Translations under genes and position numbers: made by a program
The notes under the pieces: model-generated
Database searches by the model: none
Told to the model about the DNA's origin: nothing
Seen by the model: the letters and a program-made list of their open reading frames with translations, nothing else
DNA from: Phycisphaerae bacterium
Lineage (GTDB): Bacteria > Planctomycetota > Phycisphaerae > UBA1845 > PWPN01
DNA: 51,507 nt
Direction of reading: 5' to 3'
NCBI GenBank assembly: GCA_012719955.1
Contig: JAAXZI010000243.1
Span: 1-51,507 of the forward strand
Part shown: positions 33,360-41,524 of the stretch, in pieces
Numbering within the stretch: position 1 is the first letter of the stretch
Layout of the letters: every line of letters starts with the position of its first letter

Positions 33360-34925
33360 TCAGACGCTCAGGGAGACCTTCTTGCCCAGCAGGGCTTTGT
33401 GCCGGGTCAGGATCGGACGGACGATCTCTTTGAGGAATCGATCCACCTGCTCGGGCGAACGGCCGACGTAGCGGCGGGCGTCCAGGGCGCTTTCGAGATC
33501 CACGTCTTTGAAAGCCGGATCGGCGGCGAGCCGGGCCATCAGGTCGTTGGGACGGCCGAACTCTTTGACCTCGCGGGCGGCGGCCAGTGAATGCCGGCGG
33601 ATGCGCTCGTGGAGCTCCTGGCGATCGCCGGGCGCAACGTGGCGGCCGCCCCTCGCTTGCGCTTCGGGCTGGCCGGGTTTCCTCGCTTGCGCTTCTGGCT
33701 CGTTGGGGCCCTTTGCTTGGGCTCGGCGCCCTGAAGGCGGGCAAGATGCCCGCCCCCCTGCTCCCTGTCCGGTGGTTGCGGCCATGAGGATCTCCTCGGT
33801 GGCCATGAAGGGCAGCTCCGCGGCCACGCGCGAGGCGATCACGTTCTGGTTGACCACCAGCCCGCGGGCCACATCCACGACCAGCCGGAGAATGCCATCG
33901 ATGGCCAGGAAGCTTTCGGGGGTGGTCAACCGCTTGTTGGCCGAGTCGTCCAGCGTCCGTTCGAGCCACTGCTCGGCCGCGTTCTGGAAAGGCGAGCTGA
34001 GAATGGAGAGCACGTAGCGCGACAGGCCGGTCATCCGCTCGCAGCGCATGGGGTTGCGTTTGTAGGCCATCGCGGAGGAGCCTACCTGCTCCTTCTCGAA
34101 CGGCTCTTCGATCTCCTTGAGCCCGGCCAGCAGACGGACGTCGTTGGCAAATTTGTGGGCGCTGACGGCCACGTTGGCCAGCGCGGCGGCCACCTGGGCA
34201 TCGATCTTGCGGGTGTAGGTCTGGCCCACCACGGGCTCGACGGCCTTGAAGCCCAGCTTGTCTGCGACCATCTTCTCCAGGCGATCCACCTTGCGGGCAT
34301 CACCCTTGAAGAGCGCCAGGAAGCTGGCCTGGGTGCCGGTCGCGCCGCGGATGCCGCGGAGGCGCAGGCCGGCCAGGCGGGCTTCCACCTCGTCGAGATC
34401 GCGGGTGAAATCGTAGCACCACAGGCATGCCCGCCGCCCCACCGTGGTGAGCTGGGCGGGCTGGAAATGGGTGTAGCCCAGGCACGGCAAGTCTCGCCAC
34501 TTCTTCGCAAAACCGGCCAGAGCCTCGATCGCGTTGACCAGCCAGGCGCGGATCAGGATCAGCGCGTCGCGCATGAGCACGACGTCGGCGTTGTCCACAA
34601 CGTCCATGCTGGTCGCGCCCAGGTGGAGGATGCCGCGGGCGTCCGGGGCCACGTCGCCCCAGGCGTGCAGATGGGCCATGACGTCATGGCGCAGGCGCCG
34701 CTCGTGCTCGGCGGCCTTCTCAAAATCGATGTCTTCCAGCGTCCTGCGAAGCTGGGCAAGCTGTTTCCTGGAGATTGGCAGCCCGAGTTCGGCCTGTGCT
34801 TCGGCCAGGGCCAGCCAGATCCGCCGCCAGGTCAGGATCCGCTGCCGGGGGCTGAACAGCCGGCACATCTCGGGGGAAGCGTTGCGACTGACAAGTGGAT
34901 TTTCGTAGATCTCCTTGCTGCTCAT
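33360..34925 (-). CDS. purB: Adenylosuccinate lyase with repeat-derived insertion
   Basis: Catalyses two steps of purine synthesis: fumarate release from SAICAR and from adenylosuccinate. ATG 34925 (GAGG 6 bases upstream) gives 521 residues. The fumarase/aspartase-fold motifs are intact: HLGATSMDVVDN (101-112), YTHFQPAQ (151-158, catalytic H153) and the flexible loop GSSAMAYKRNP (282-292). The sequence resembles the eukaryotic-like branch. Residues about 388-431 (GGRASCPPSGRR, NEPEAQARKPGQPEAQARGG) are absent from relatives, which go straight from ILMAAT-x-G to GDRQELHERI. The extra 130 or so bases are copies of dispersed repeats at 33640-33768. Frame is kept, so the enzyme may still work with a surface loop. 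Confidence 0.95.
   Translation of the reverse strand: MSSKEIYENPLVSRNASPEMCRLFSPRQRILTWRRIWLALAEAQAELGLPISRKQLAQLRRTLEDIDFEKAAEHERRLRHDVMAHLHAWGDVAPDARGILHLGATSMDVVDNADVVLMRDALILIRAWLVNAIEALAGFAKKWRDLPCLGYTHFQPAQLTTVGRRACLWCYDFTRDLDEVEARLAGLRLRGIRGATGTQASFLALFKGDARKVDRLEKMVADKLGFKAVEPVVGQTYTRKIDAQVAAALANVAVSAHKFANDVRLLAGLKEIEEPFEKEQVGSSAMAYKRNPMRCERMTGLSRYVLSILSSPFQNAAEQWLERTLDDSANKRLTTPESFLAIDGILRLVVDVARGLVVNQNVIASRVAAELPFMATEEILMAATTGQGAGGRASCPPSGRRAQAKGPNEPEAQARKPGQPEAQARGGRHVAPGDRQELHERIRRHSLAAAREVKEFGRPNDLMARLAADPAFKDVDLESALDARRYVGRSPEQVDRFLKEIVRPILTRHKALLGKKVSLSV
33640..33768. repeat. Families E and G repeats inserted in purB
   Basis: Three degenerate copies of family E (CCCTCGCTTGCGCTTCGGGC) are followed by one family G palindrome (GGCGGGCAAGATGCCCGCC). 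The block is in frame inside purB. The same E-then-G order occurs at 48230-48325. Confidence 0.85.
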
Positions 34926-34954
34926 CTCGTGCCTCAATCAGAAGCCAAACACAC

Positions 34955-35098
34955 GGGCCAATGACGAATGTCGAAGCACGAATGACGAATCAATGACGAA
35001 TGCTCAAATGACAAATGACGAAACGCCAGCAGGCAGCCCTGTTTCGTCATTCGGATTTCGGGCTTCTTTAGTCATTCGGATTTCGTCATTCGTCATTT
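34955..35098. repeat. Degenerate tandem repeat (AATGACGA type) with inverted second half
   Basis: About five imperfect units of AATGACGAAT (34955-35030), then the complement (GTTTCGTCATTCGGATTTCG and TCGTCATTCGTCATTT, 35040-35098), so the whole folds into a large hairpin. It fills the purB-pyrF gap and reaches into the pyrF stop codon. Confidence 0.8.
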
Positions 35099-36041
35099 AC
35101 ACTTTGACCACCTGCGCGAGCTCCGCCACGAAGTCCTTGCAGGCCTGCTCGATGGCCTTGTCCCACTCGGAGGCGAAGCGCTCTATGTAGCGCATGTTGT
35201 CATAGGCGTAGATGATGCTCCGGGACGCGCTGACCAGCGCGCCCGTGCCGTCAGACTTGAACAGCGGGGCCACGTCCGCGGCGGTCGCCCCCTGGGCCCC
35301 GTAGCCGGGCACCAGGAAGGTACAGTTCGGCATCATGCCCCGGAGGCGCACGGCTGATTCGGCGTCACGGGCGGCCACCACGGCCCCCACCGCGCTGTAA
35401 CCACTCTTGCCCACCAGGCCCTCATCCTGACTCCAGGCCGCGACTTGCTGGGCGATGTGCTCGGCAACGGTCAACCCGCCCTCGAGCTTGGCGTTCTGGA
35501 TGGTGTCGGCGGACTCATTGGTCGTCCGCACCACCACGAAGACGCCCTTGCCCTGCTCGCGGGCCACGTCGATAAACGGCTTGACGCCGTCCAGACCGAA
35601 ATAGGGCGAGAGGGTGACCGCGTGCGGGCCTTCCAGTTCGTCGAGATCGGAGAAATCCGGGTCCGCCAGCATGGCCCGGGCGTACATCTCGGCGGTGGAC
35701 CCGATGTCCCCGCGCTTGCAGTCGCCGATCACGATCAGGTCGGCCTCGCGGGCTTCCTGGATAATGTCGAAATAGCCTTCCAGTCCCTCCCAGTAGAACC
35801 GTTCAAAAAACGCGCTGTTGATCTTGACCGCCGGTACGATGGGGGCCACGATCCGGATCACCCGGCGGCAGAATTCGAGGACCGCGTCCAGGGAGGCTTC
35901 GGAATCGGCGGCGTCGTTCAGATCCTTGTGCTCGGCAATCTCGGCCGGCAGCATGGAATAGACCGGATCAATACCCACGCAGGCGGGCGTTTTCTTGGCT
36001 TTGATGGCGGCCTGCAGGTCGTCAGCGAAATTCCTGGGCAC
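35097..36041 (-). CDS. pyrF: Orotidine 5'-phosphate decarboxylase, type 2
   Basis: Makes UMP by decarboxylating OMP. The 314 residues and overall sequence fit the longer type 2 family. The catalytic Lys-Asp network is in GDCKRGDIGST (D107, K109, D112); VGIDP (22-26), AVKINSAFFERF (71-82) and the phosphate-binding LVPGYGAQGATAADV and SASRSIIYAY segments are also present. The start is a GTG with AAAGGAA 7 bases upstream. It lies after purB on the same strand but is separated by a long repeat, so joint transcription of the two nucleotide genes is uncertain. Confidence 0.96.
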   Translation of the reverse strand: MPRNFADDLQAAIKAKKTPACVGIDPVYSMLPAEIAEHKDLNDAADSEASLDAVLEFCRRVIRIVAPIVPAVKINSAFFERFYWEGLEGYFDIIQEAREADLIVIGDCKRGDIGSTAEMYARAMLADPDFSDLDELEGPHAVTLSPYFGLDGVKPFIDVAREQGKGVFVVVRTTNESADTIQNAKLEGGLTVAEHIAQQVAAWSQDEGLVGKSGYSAVGAVVAARDAESAVRLRGMMPNCTFLVPGYGAQGATAADVAPLFKSDGTGALVSASRSIIYAYDNMRYIERFASEWDKAIEQACKDFVAELAQVVKV

Positions 36042-36223
36042 GATCGGTTCCTTTCAATTATGGCTCAACACGGCACTGTCATCCAATGGTTTACGGTAGA
36101 ATAAGGAAGTCTAGCTTTCGGTATGGGAGCATGCAAGGCGCTAAGCCCGGCAAGTTGAGAATAACTTAGATTCCCCAGGGGACCGGTGACCAACCTGTTC
36201 GCCCCAGCAATGGAGATGAGTCC

Positions 36224-37366
36224 GTGGCACGCAGACGAAAAGGCAAAGCCGGCCAGCGACGGGTGGATTTCCGCCCGAACCGTCAGCAACCACGACGTCA
36301 CAAACACTTCGGCTCGCACCACCTGGCCGACGAAGCCGTAGAGGACGTCCACCTGGCTGAATCGGTCCGCGCCAAGGGCGAGTTGTCGCGACGCCGCACC
36401 GTCGTGGAGCGTCTGGACGAACCCCTGGACGGCCGGCGGATGCGGGGAAAGGCCGTGGCCGTCCGCGGAGCATACGTCGAGGTGGACGACGGCAAGGAGC
36501 TCTGGCTCTGTACCATCCGTCGAATCCTGCGCACCCGGTCGATCGATACGCGCAGCCCGGTCGTCGTCGGTGATGATGTCATCTTTGCCGTAACCAGAAG
36601 CGAGGGCGCTCAGCGCGAGGGGGTCATCGAGGAGATCGCGCCGCGCCGCAGCACCCTGGCCCGCTCCGATGGCCGACGGACTCACGTCATCGCCGCCAAC
36701 GTGGACCAGGCGGTCATCGTGAGCAGCATCCGCGAGCCGAGGATTAAGGAGCACCTCATCGACCGCTACCTGGTGGCCGCCCATGCCGGCAACATCCGCG
36801 GGATCGTGTGTATCAACAAGGCCGATCTCGACGAAGACGACGAGATCCCCGAGATTCTGGAACGCTACACGCGAATCGGCTACCTCGCGGGAGCGACCAG
36901 CACCAAGACGGGGCAAGGCATCCGGGAGCTGCGCGATGCGCTGGCCGGCAAGGTCACCATCATTTCCGGGCAGAGCGGGGTGGGCAAGAGCTCGCTGCTC
37001 AACGCGATCAACCCGGCCTGGAATCTCAAGACCGCGGCGGTCTCCGAGGCCACCGAGAAAGGCCGGCACACCACCACGACGGCCGTGTGGCTCAAGCTGC
37101 CCGAGGGCGGCGCGGTGGTGGACACGCCGGGCATCCGGGCGCTCGACGTGGCCATGGTGCCGCTGGAGGAACTGGAGATGCACTTCGTGGAGTTCGTGGA
37201 CCGCGTACGGCACTGCAGATTTCCCAATTGCATCCACATCCACGAGGAAGGCTGCGCCATCAAGGCGGCGGTCGAGGCCGGCGAGATCGACCCCATGCGC
37301 TATGAGAGCTACGTGGAGCTGTTCATGGAGCTCAGCGAATTGCGGGCCAAGAGGATGGGGAATTAG
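36224..37366 (+). CDS. rsgA: Ribosome small-subunit-dependent GTPase A
   Basis: A circularly permuted GTPase that helps mature and check the 30S subunit. The 380 residues start at GTG 36224 with GGAG upstream. A basic N-terminal tail of about 70 residues (MARRRKGKAGQRRV) precedes an OB-fold (75-135, GKAVAVRGAYVEV). The GTPase motifs come in permuted order: G4 NKAD (198-201), G5-like ATSTKTG, G1 GQSGVGKS (249-256), then G3 DTPG (300-303). A zinc knuckle is formed by C331, C336, H338 and C344. The long basic tail is unusual compared with E. coli RsgA and may bind RNA. It converges on the antiporter gene. Confidence 0.95.
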   Translation: MARRRKGKAGQRRVDFRPNRQQPRRHKHFGSHHLADEAVEDVHLAESVRAKGELSRRRTVVERLDEPLDGRRMRGKAVAVRGAYVEVDDGKELWLCTIRRILRTRSIDTRSPVVVGDDVIFAVTRSEGAQREGVIEEIAPRRSTLARSDGRRTHVIAANVDQAVIVSSIREPRIKEHLIDRYLVAAHAGNIRGIVCINKADLDEDDEIPEILERYTRIGYLAGATSTKTGQGIRELRDALAGKVTIISGQSGVGKSSLLNAINPAWNLKTAAVSEATEKGRHTTTTAVWLKLPEGGAVVDTPGIRALDVAMVPLEELEMHFVEFVDRVRHCRFPNCIHIHEEGCAIKAAVEAGEIDPMRYESYVELFMELSELRAKRMGN

Positions 37367-37368
37367 GA

Positions 37369-37612
37369 GGGTTCAGGGTTCGGGGTTCAGAGCTGTGGAT
37401 CCGTCGGCTGGTTGAGGCGACATCAGTTCTGGAGCATTTCGAGATACTCGGTTCTCTCCTCCGGAACTTCCAAGAACCAGCAAACGGGTACGGCCCTGTT
37501 AACCCGAGCTACCGCGCTACCGTCCGCACCGGCGGGACGCCGGTGCCATACTGTATCCTGCTCTCTGCTCCCTGAACCCTAACCTCTGAACCCTGACTCC
37601 TGAACCCTGCCG
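37369..37612. repeat. GGGTTCAG-type repeats in inverted orientation, with a hairpin between
   Basis: A short tandem repeat GGGTTCAGGGTTCGGGGTTC at 37369-37395 and its inverted, longer counterpart at 37567-37612 (CTGAACCC units) flank this convergent intergenic region. Between them is a 9-bp hairpin GCACCGGCG-GGA-CGCCGGTGC (37526-37546), a possible bidirectional terminator for rsgA and the antiporter gene. Confidence 0.7.
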
Positions 37613-39175
37613 TCACAGGAACACGAACGTCACCACGATGAACAACGGGATCAGGATCCCCACGCTGTAGAGCATGTATCCGAAGAAGCTGGGCATCTTC
37701 ACGCCGGACTGCTCGGCAATGCTCTTGACCATGAAGTTCGGGCCGTTGCCGATATAGGTGTTCGCGCCCATGAACACGGCCCCCAGGGAGATGGCCACCA
37801 GCAGACTCTCCTGGATGAAATTGCCGTCGGTAAGCTGCAGGATGCCCGGGCCGGCCGAGTGGGTCAGGGCGTTGGCGGTGGTGAAGAACACCACATAGGT
37901 CGGGGCGTTGTCCAGGAAGCTGGAGAGCATGCCGGTCGCCCAGAAGAACTGCCACGGCTCGTTAAGATGCAGTTCCGGCCCCTTGATCCGCAGGATCTCG
38001 ATGGGGGCCTGCATGGTGATGAAGATGCCAATGAACAGGGCCGCGACCTCGGCGATGGCGCCGAAGTCAAACTGGTTCTCTTCGCGAATCCGCGACGGGG
38101 TGGTGATCCAGCCCAGGGCCACAAAGGCCAGCAGAATCAGTTCACGCAGGTAGGCATGCTCCGGCACCACGAAGCCGGTGCCCAGGAACGACTCGCCCGG
38201 CACGACCAGGGCCACCGCCAAGATCACGCCCAGCAGCCACAGGAAATTGATCTTCCCGTTGATCCGCAACGGCTCGATCTGCGTTTCGTCGAGCATCTTG
38301 GCCAGCGGCGGCTCCTTGCGGTACAGGCGCAGATCCCAGAAGTAATAGAGTACCAGCAGGATCCCCACGCAGAAGCCCCACTCGCTCACCAGCCGGAAGG
38401 TCCACAGGAACGGCACCCCCTTCAGGTATCCCAGGAACAACGGCGGGTCGCCGATGGGCAGCAGCGAACCGCCGATGTTGCTGACCAGGAAGATGAAGAA
38501 GATAACCGTATGGGTTACATGCTTGCGCTCGCGGTTGGTCTGCAGCAATGGCCGGATGAGGAGCATGGACGCCCCGGTGGTGCCGACAAAGCTGGCCATC
38601 CCCGCCCCGATCCCCAGGAACGCGGTATTGACCGCCGGCGTAGCCCGGACGTCGCCACGAAGCTGGATTCCGCCGGAGATGGTATACAGGCTGAAGAGCA
38701 GGATGATAAAGGGCACGTACTCGCCAAACACCGAATGCCACAGCACGTTCTTGACGGTGTCAAACCCCGGTGCGGTGGCATGATGCTCGAAGACGATACC
38801 GCTCCCGCGAACCTGGTAATAGACCAGGGTGATGGCCGCCAGCACCAGGGCCACCAGGAGCTTGTTGCGGTTGTGGTGCCACCAGTGGGCGGTCTTGGGG
38901 ATCAGTGGCAGCAGCGCGATGCTCAGAAGCAGCACCGCGAACGGAATGGCCGCCAGCAGCGAAGGGGCCTCGTGGACCGGATGCGCCGACGCCGCCTCGG
39001 CCGGATGCGTGGTGGTCAACTGTTCCAGAACCGCGGCGCCCCCTTGAGGGTCCGCAGGTTGAGTAGCCAGGACCTCCTGGGCCAGGGCCGGCCGGGCCAG
39101 CATCCATCCACCGACGATAAGTACCATCAGTCCAGAGGAATAGAATCGTGTGGTTCGCAACATATCGAAGTACAT
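37613..39175 (-). CDS. Sodium:proton antiporter of the NhaD/CitM-like ion transporter superfamily
   Basis: A 520-residue inner-membrane protein with a cleavable-looking N-terminus (ARPALAQ, about residue 33) and about 12 membrane segments. Conserved motifs of this antiporter group are SFVGTTGASMLLIRPLL, SNIGGSLLPIGDPPLFLGYL and MGANTYIGNGPNFMVKSIAE, the two half-repeats' re-entrant helices with polar residues, plus a SSFLDNAPTYVVFFT segment. These fit Na+/H+ exchange in a dimeric elevator fold; the arsenite or citrate transporter branches are alternatives. A periplasmic linker rich in Ala, Thr and His (35-72) may be a disordered region. GGAAGGGA lies upstream of the ATG. Confidence 0.87.
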   Translation of the reverse strand: MYFDMLRTTRFYSSGLMVLIVGGWMLARPALAQEVLATQPADPQGGAAVLEQLTTTHPAEAASAHPVHEAPSLLAAIPFAVLLLSIALLPLIPKTAHWWHHNRNKLLVALVLAAITLVYYQVRGSGIVFEHHATAPGFDTVKNVLWHSVFGEYVPFIILLFSLYTISGGIQLRGDVRATPAVNTAFLGIGAGMASFVGTTGASMLLIRPLLQTNRERKHVTHTVIFFIFLVSNIGGSLLPIGDPPLFLGYLKGVPFLWTFRLVSEWGFCVGILLVLYYFWDLRLYRKEPPLAKMLDETQIEPLRINGKINFLWLLGVILAVALVVPGESFLGTGFVVPEHAYLRELILLAFVALGWITTPSRIREENQFDFGAIAEVAALFIGIFITMQAPIEILRIKGPELHLNEPWQFFWATGMLSSFLDNAPTYVVFFTTANALTHSAGPGILQLTDGNFIQESLLVAISLGAVFMGANTYIGNGPNFMVKSIAEQSGVKMPSFFGYMLYSVGILIPLFIVVTFVFL

Positions 39176-39306
39176 CGGCTAAACGGTCCCTTCCAATTCA
39201 TCCGCCCCAAAACAGGTCGGCACAAGGAGAACAGGCCCATTATTTGCGGACCTGGAGGGGGGCATTCTATACTGATTATCGGTTTCTGGCCAAGGAGACA
39301 GGCCCA

Positions 39307-39846
39307 ATGGCCACAAGATCCATGAGCGCGTGTATCGGCACCAGATGGATAGCGTTCGGCATGGCTGCAATCCTGGCCAACCTGATGGCCGGCTGCGGTA
39401 CCGGCCACGGGGGCGGGGCCTCGGCCACATACCGAAACAAGCTCAATGAGATGAAGACCGTCCAAATTCGGGTCAAGGATCAACCCTTTGACGTCTGGCT
39501 CGCCCGGACCGAAGACGAGCGGGAACGCGGCCTCATGCAGGTGACTGAGAAGGAAATGGCCGCCACCCTCAACGGCCGGCGGGGGATGCTTTTCGTTTTC
39601 CCCGGCGAACAGAACCTGGCCTTCTGGATGTTCAACACCATCATCCCCCTCGACATCGCGTATATCAACGCCCAGGGGCAGATCGTCAAGACCTACACCA
39701 TGGCCCCCCTGGAAACCCGCACCTATCCCTCGCTGGAACCGGCCCAATTCGCGTTGGAAGTGCTGGCAGGCACTTTCGAGCAGCTCGGTATCGGCGTCGG
39801 CGACCACGTGGAAATCCCCGACTCCGTCCTCAAGGACGCCCGCTGA
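39307..39846 (+). CDS. DUF192 family lipoprotein
   Basis: A 179-residue protein; ATG 39307 has AAGGAGA 9 bases upstream. It has a lipoprotein signal (ILANLMAGC). The DUF192 domain covers residues 50-175, with FDVWLARTEDERERGLMQV, GMLFVFPGEQNLAFWMFNTI, PLDIAYINAQGQIV and FALEVLAGTFEQLGIGVGD. The fold is a small beta-barrel found in many exported proteins with no settled function. A large hairpin repeat follows, then a phosphatase gene in the same direction. Confidence 0.92.
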   Translation: MATRSMSACIGTRWIAFGMAAILANLMAGCGTGHGGGASATYRNKLNEMKTVQIRVKDQPFDVWLARTEDERERGLMQVTEKEMAATLNGRRGMLFVFPGEQNLAFWMFNTIIPLDIAYINAQGQIVKTYTMAPLETRTYPSLEPAQFALEVLAGTFEQLGIGVGDHVEIPDSVLKDAR

Positions 39847-39878
39847 TCAGTCGAATTGTCCTTCGGACGAACGAGATG

Positions 39879-39927
39879 GAGCCCGAAGCGCAAGCGAGGG
39901 CCGGTCCCTCGCTTGCGCTTCGGGCTC
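39879..39927. repeat. Family E repeats as a 22-bp perfect inverted pair
   Basis: Two copies of the family E unit (core GAAGCGCAAGCGAGGG) face each other around a 5-base loop, CCGGT, with 22 perfect pairs (39879-39900 and 39906-39927). It lies between the DUF192 and phosphatase genes, only 22 bases before the probable start of the latter. Confidence 0.9.
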
Positions 39928-39949
39928 TGATCGCCTCAGGAGAGCCCAA

Positions 39950-41185
39950 CTGTCCCAGTTATCGGCACTATCGTCTGCCGCTCCGCCCCGCCCGCCGCGA
40001 CTGCTGATCGTCGGCGAGCAGGCTCGCTGGCCCTACGCAGTCCGAGAACTGCTCCAGGCGCAGGGAGTGGCCGTCAGCCGTGCCCCGTCGCTCCGCCATG
40101 CCTGCGACCCGGCCCTGTTGTCCCGGGTGGACGCAGTGATCATCTGCGAGCCGGACGACGGCGAATTCTCCGCCAGTTCGCAGGGGGACATGGAACTGCT
40201 GGCCGACGCGCTGAACTCGCATCGATTAATGGGGATCGTTCTTTCGCCGGGCACAACCGGGGTGGTGCCCGGCGAAGGCGATACCCTCATGACCGTGGCC
40301 GCCGACATCACTCCCGATGAACTCTGGGGGCGAGTGGCGACAATCCGCCAGTGCCGGCCGCTGCTTCTGCAAATGGATCAGCAGGTCGCCACCATGCGGC
40401 GGCTCGGCAAGCAACTCAATCAACACTTTACCGAAGTGGACCAGGAACTCCGGCTGGCCAGCCGGCTGCAGCGCGATTTTCTCCCCAGGAGCTTTCCCGA
40501 GGTGGGGGAAATCCGCTTTGCGGTATTGTACCGACCGGCCACATGGGTCTCCGGCGACGTCTACGATGTGCGCCGCCTGGATGAGACCCGGCTGAGCTTT
40601 TACGTGGCGGACGCGGTCGGGCACGGGGTGGCGGCCGGCCTGCTGACCATGTTCATCAAGCAGGCCCTGGTCGGAAAACGGGTCGAGCAGCACGAATACA
40701 CGATCATCCCGCCGGAGGAAGTGCTGGCCACGCTGAACACTTCGCTGGTGGAGCAGGAGCTGCCCAACTACCAGTTCGCCACCGCGTGCTATTGCGTCAT
40801 CGACACGCAAGATTACCAGTTGACCTTCTCGCGCGGCGGACACCCGCATCCCATCCACGTCAGCGCCGACGGTGAATGCCGCGAGGTACATACCACGGGA
40901 GGGCTGCTGGGGGTGTTTGCGGATGAGACTTTCCCCAGCGCGACGGTGTCCCTGCTGCCTGGCGAAAAGCTGGTCCTCTACAGCGATGGCCTGGAGGATG
41001 CGATCATGGCCGGTCGGGACCGCACATCCAGGCAAGTCACCTTTACGGAGGGGTTCAAGAAAGCGGCCCGGTTGCCCGCGGCGGCGATGATCGACGCCCT
41101 GACCGCACAACTGGACGAATCCGAAGGCAGCCTGCAGCCGCCGGACGACCAGACGTGCCTGGTGGTGGAACGACTGAGCGCGTAA
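39950..41185 (+). CDS. PP2C/SpoIIE-type serine phosphatase with receiver-like N-terminus
   Basis: A 411-residue cytoplasmic regulator. The start is probably the CTG at 39950: AGGAG (39938-39942) is 7 bases upstream, and the reading frame before GTG 40067 clearly encodes the first strand and helix of a receiver-like domain (PRLLIVGEQARWPYAVRELLQAQG). That domain (15-125) lacks an obvious phosphoacceptor Asp at the end of strand 3 (AVIICEPDDG). A coiled linker (LLLQMDQQVATMRRLGKQLNQ) leads to the phosphatase domain (170-405), with RLQRDFLP, SGDVYD (201-206), DAVGHG (221-226), GGHPHPI and LVLYSDGLED. It likely controls an anti-sigma or partner-switch system; no partner gene is nearby. Confidence 0.85.
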   Translation: MSQLSALSSAAPPRPPRLLIVGEQARWPYAVRELLQAQGVAVSRAPSLRHACDPALLSRVDAVIICEPDDGEFSASSQGDMELLADALNSHRLMGIVLSPGTTGVVPGEGDTLMTVAADITPDELWGRVATIRQCRPLLLQMDQQVATMRRLGKQLNQHFTEVDQELRLASRLQRDFLPRSFPEVGEIRFAVLYRPATWVSGDVYDVRRLDETRLSFYVADAVGHGVAAGLLTMFIKQALVGKRVEQHEYTIIPPEEVLATLNTSLVEQELPNYQFATACYCVIDTQDYQLTFSRGGHPHPIHVSADGECREVHTTGGLLGVFADETFPSATVSLLPGEKLVLYSDGLEDAIMAGRDRTSRQVTFTEGFKKAARLPAAAMIDALTAQLDESEGSLQPPDDQTCLVVERLSA

Positions 41186-41187
41186 TA

Positions 41188-41321
41188 CGCATTCCAAACC
41201 AATCTTGTGCATTGGGTGCCACGCCTCTTCGGAGGTGGGGGCGCGAAGACTCAACCGATCAGCAGCAGGGCAACCAACAACCAGCCAGGAATCCACCCAA
41301 GTTTGCAGCGGAAACCGTATC
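41188..41321. repeat. Repeat family T, contiguous copy
   Basis: Begins at the phosphatase stop codon and matches 5734-5790 joined to 6126-6215. Both copies follow directly after a signalling-protein gene. Confidence 0.8.
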
Positions 41322-41324
41322 CGG

Positions 41325-41400
41325 CGGGCAAGATGCCCGCCCCCCGAAGAGCCGGCCGGTACGGGGGGCGGGCATCCTGCCCGCCTCATGGATTGGAACG
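41325..41400. repeat. Family G palindromes, two copies
   Basis: GGCGGGCAAGATGCCCGCC and GGCGGGCATCCTGCCCGCC lie 25-30 bases apart, with a GCCGGCCGGTACGGGG segment that resembles family P between them. The remaining bases up to 41524 show nothing clear. Confidence 0.8.
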
Positions 41401-41524
41401 CATGGCCGCGGCGTTGCCCCCTCCGCCCGGACGTGCCCGGCCACGGCACCGAGCTTAAATGCCGGCCCACCCGATGTGAAGCGCCCCCTTCTCATTTCCG
41501 CCCGGCCGGTTACAGTAGCCGGGC

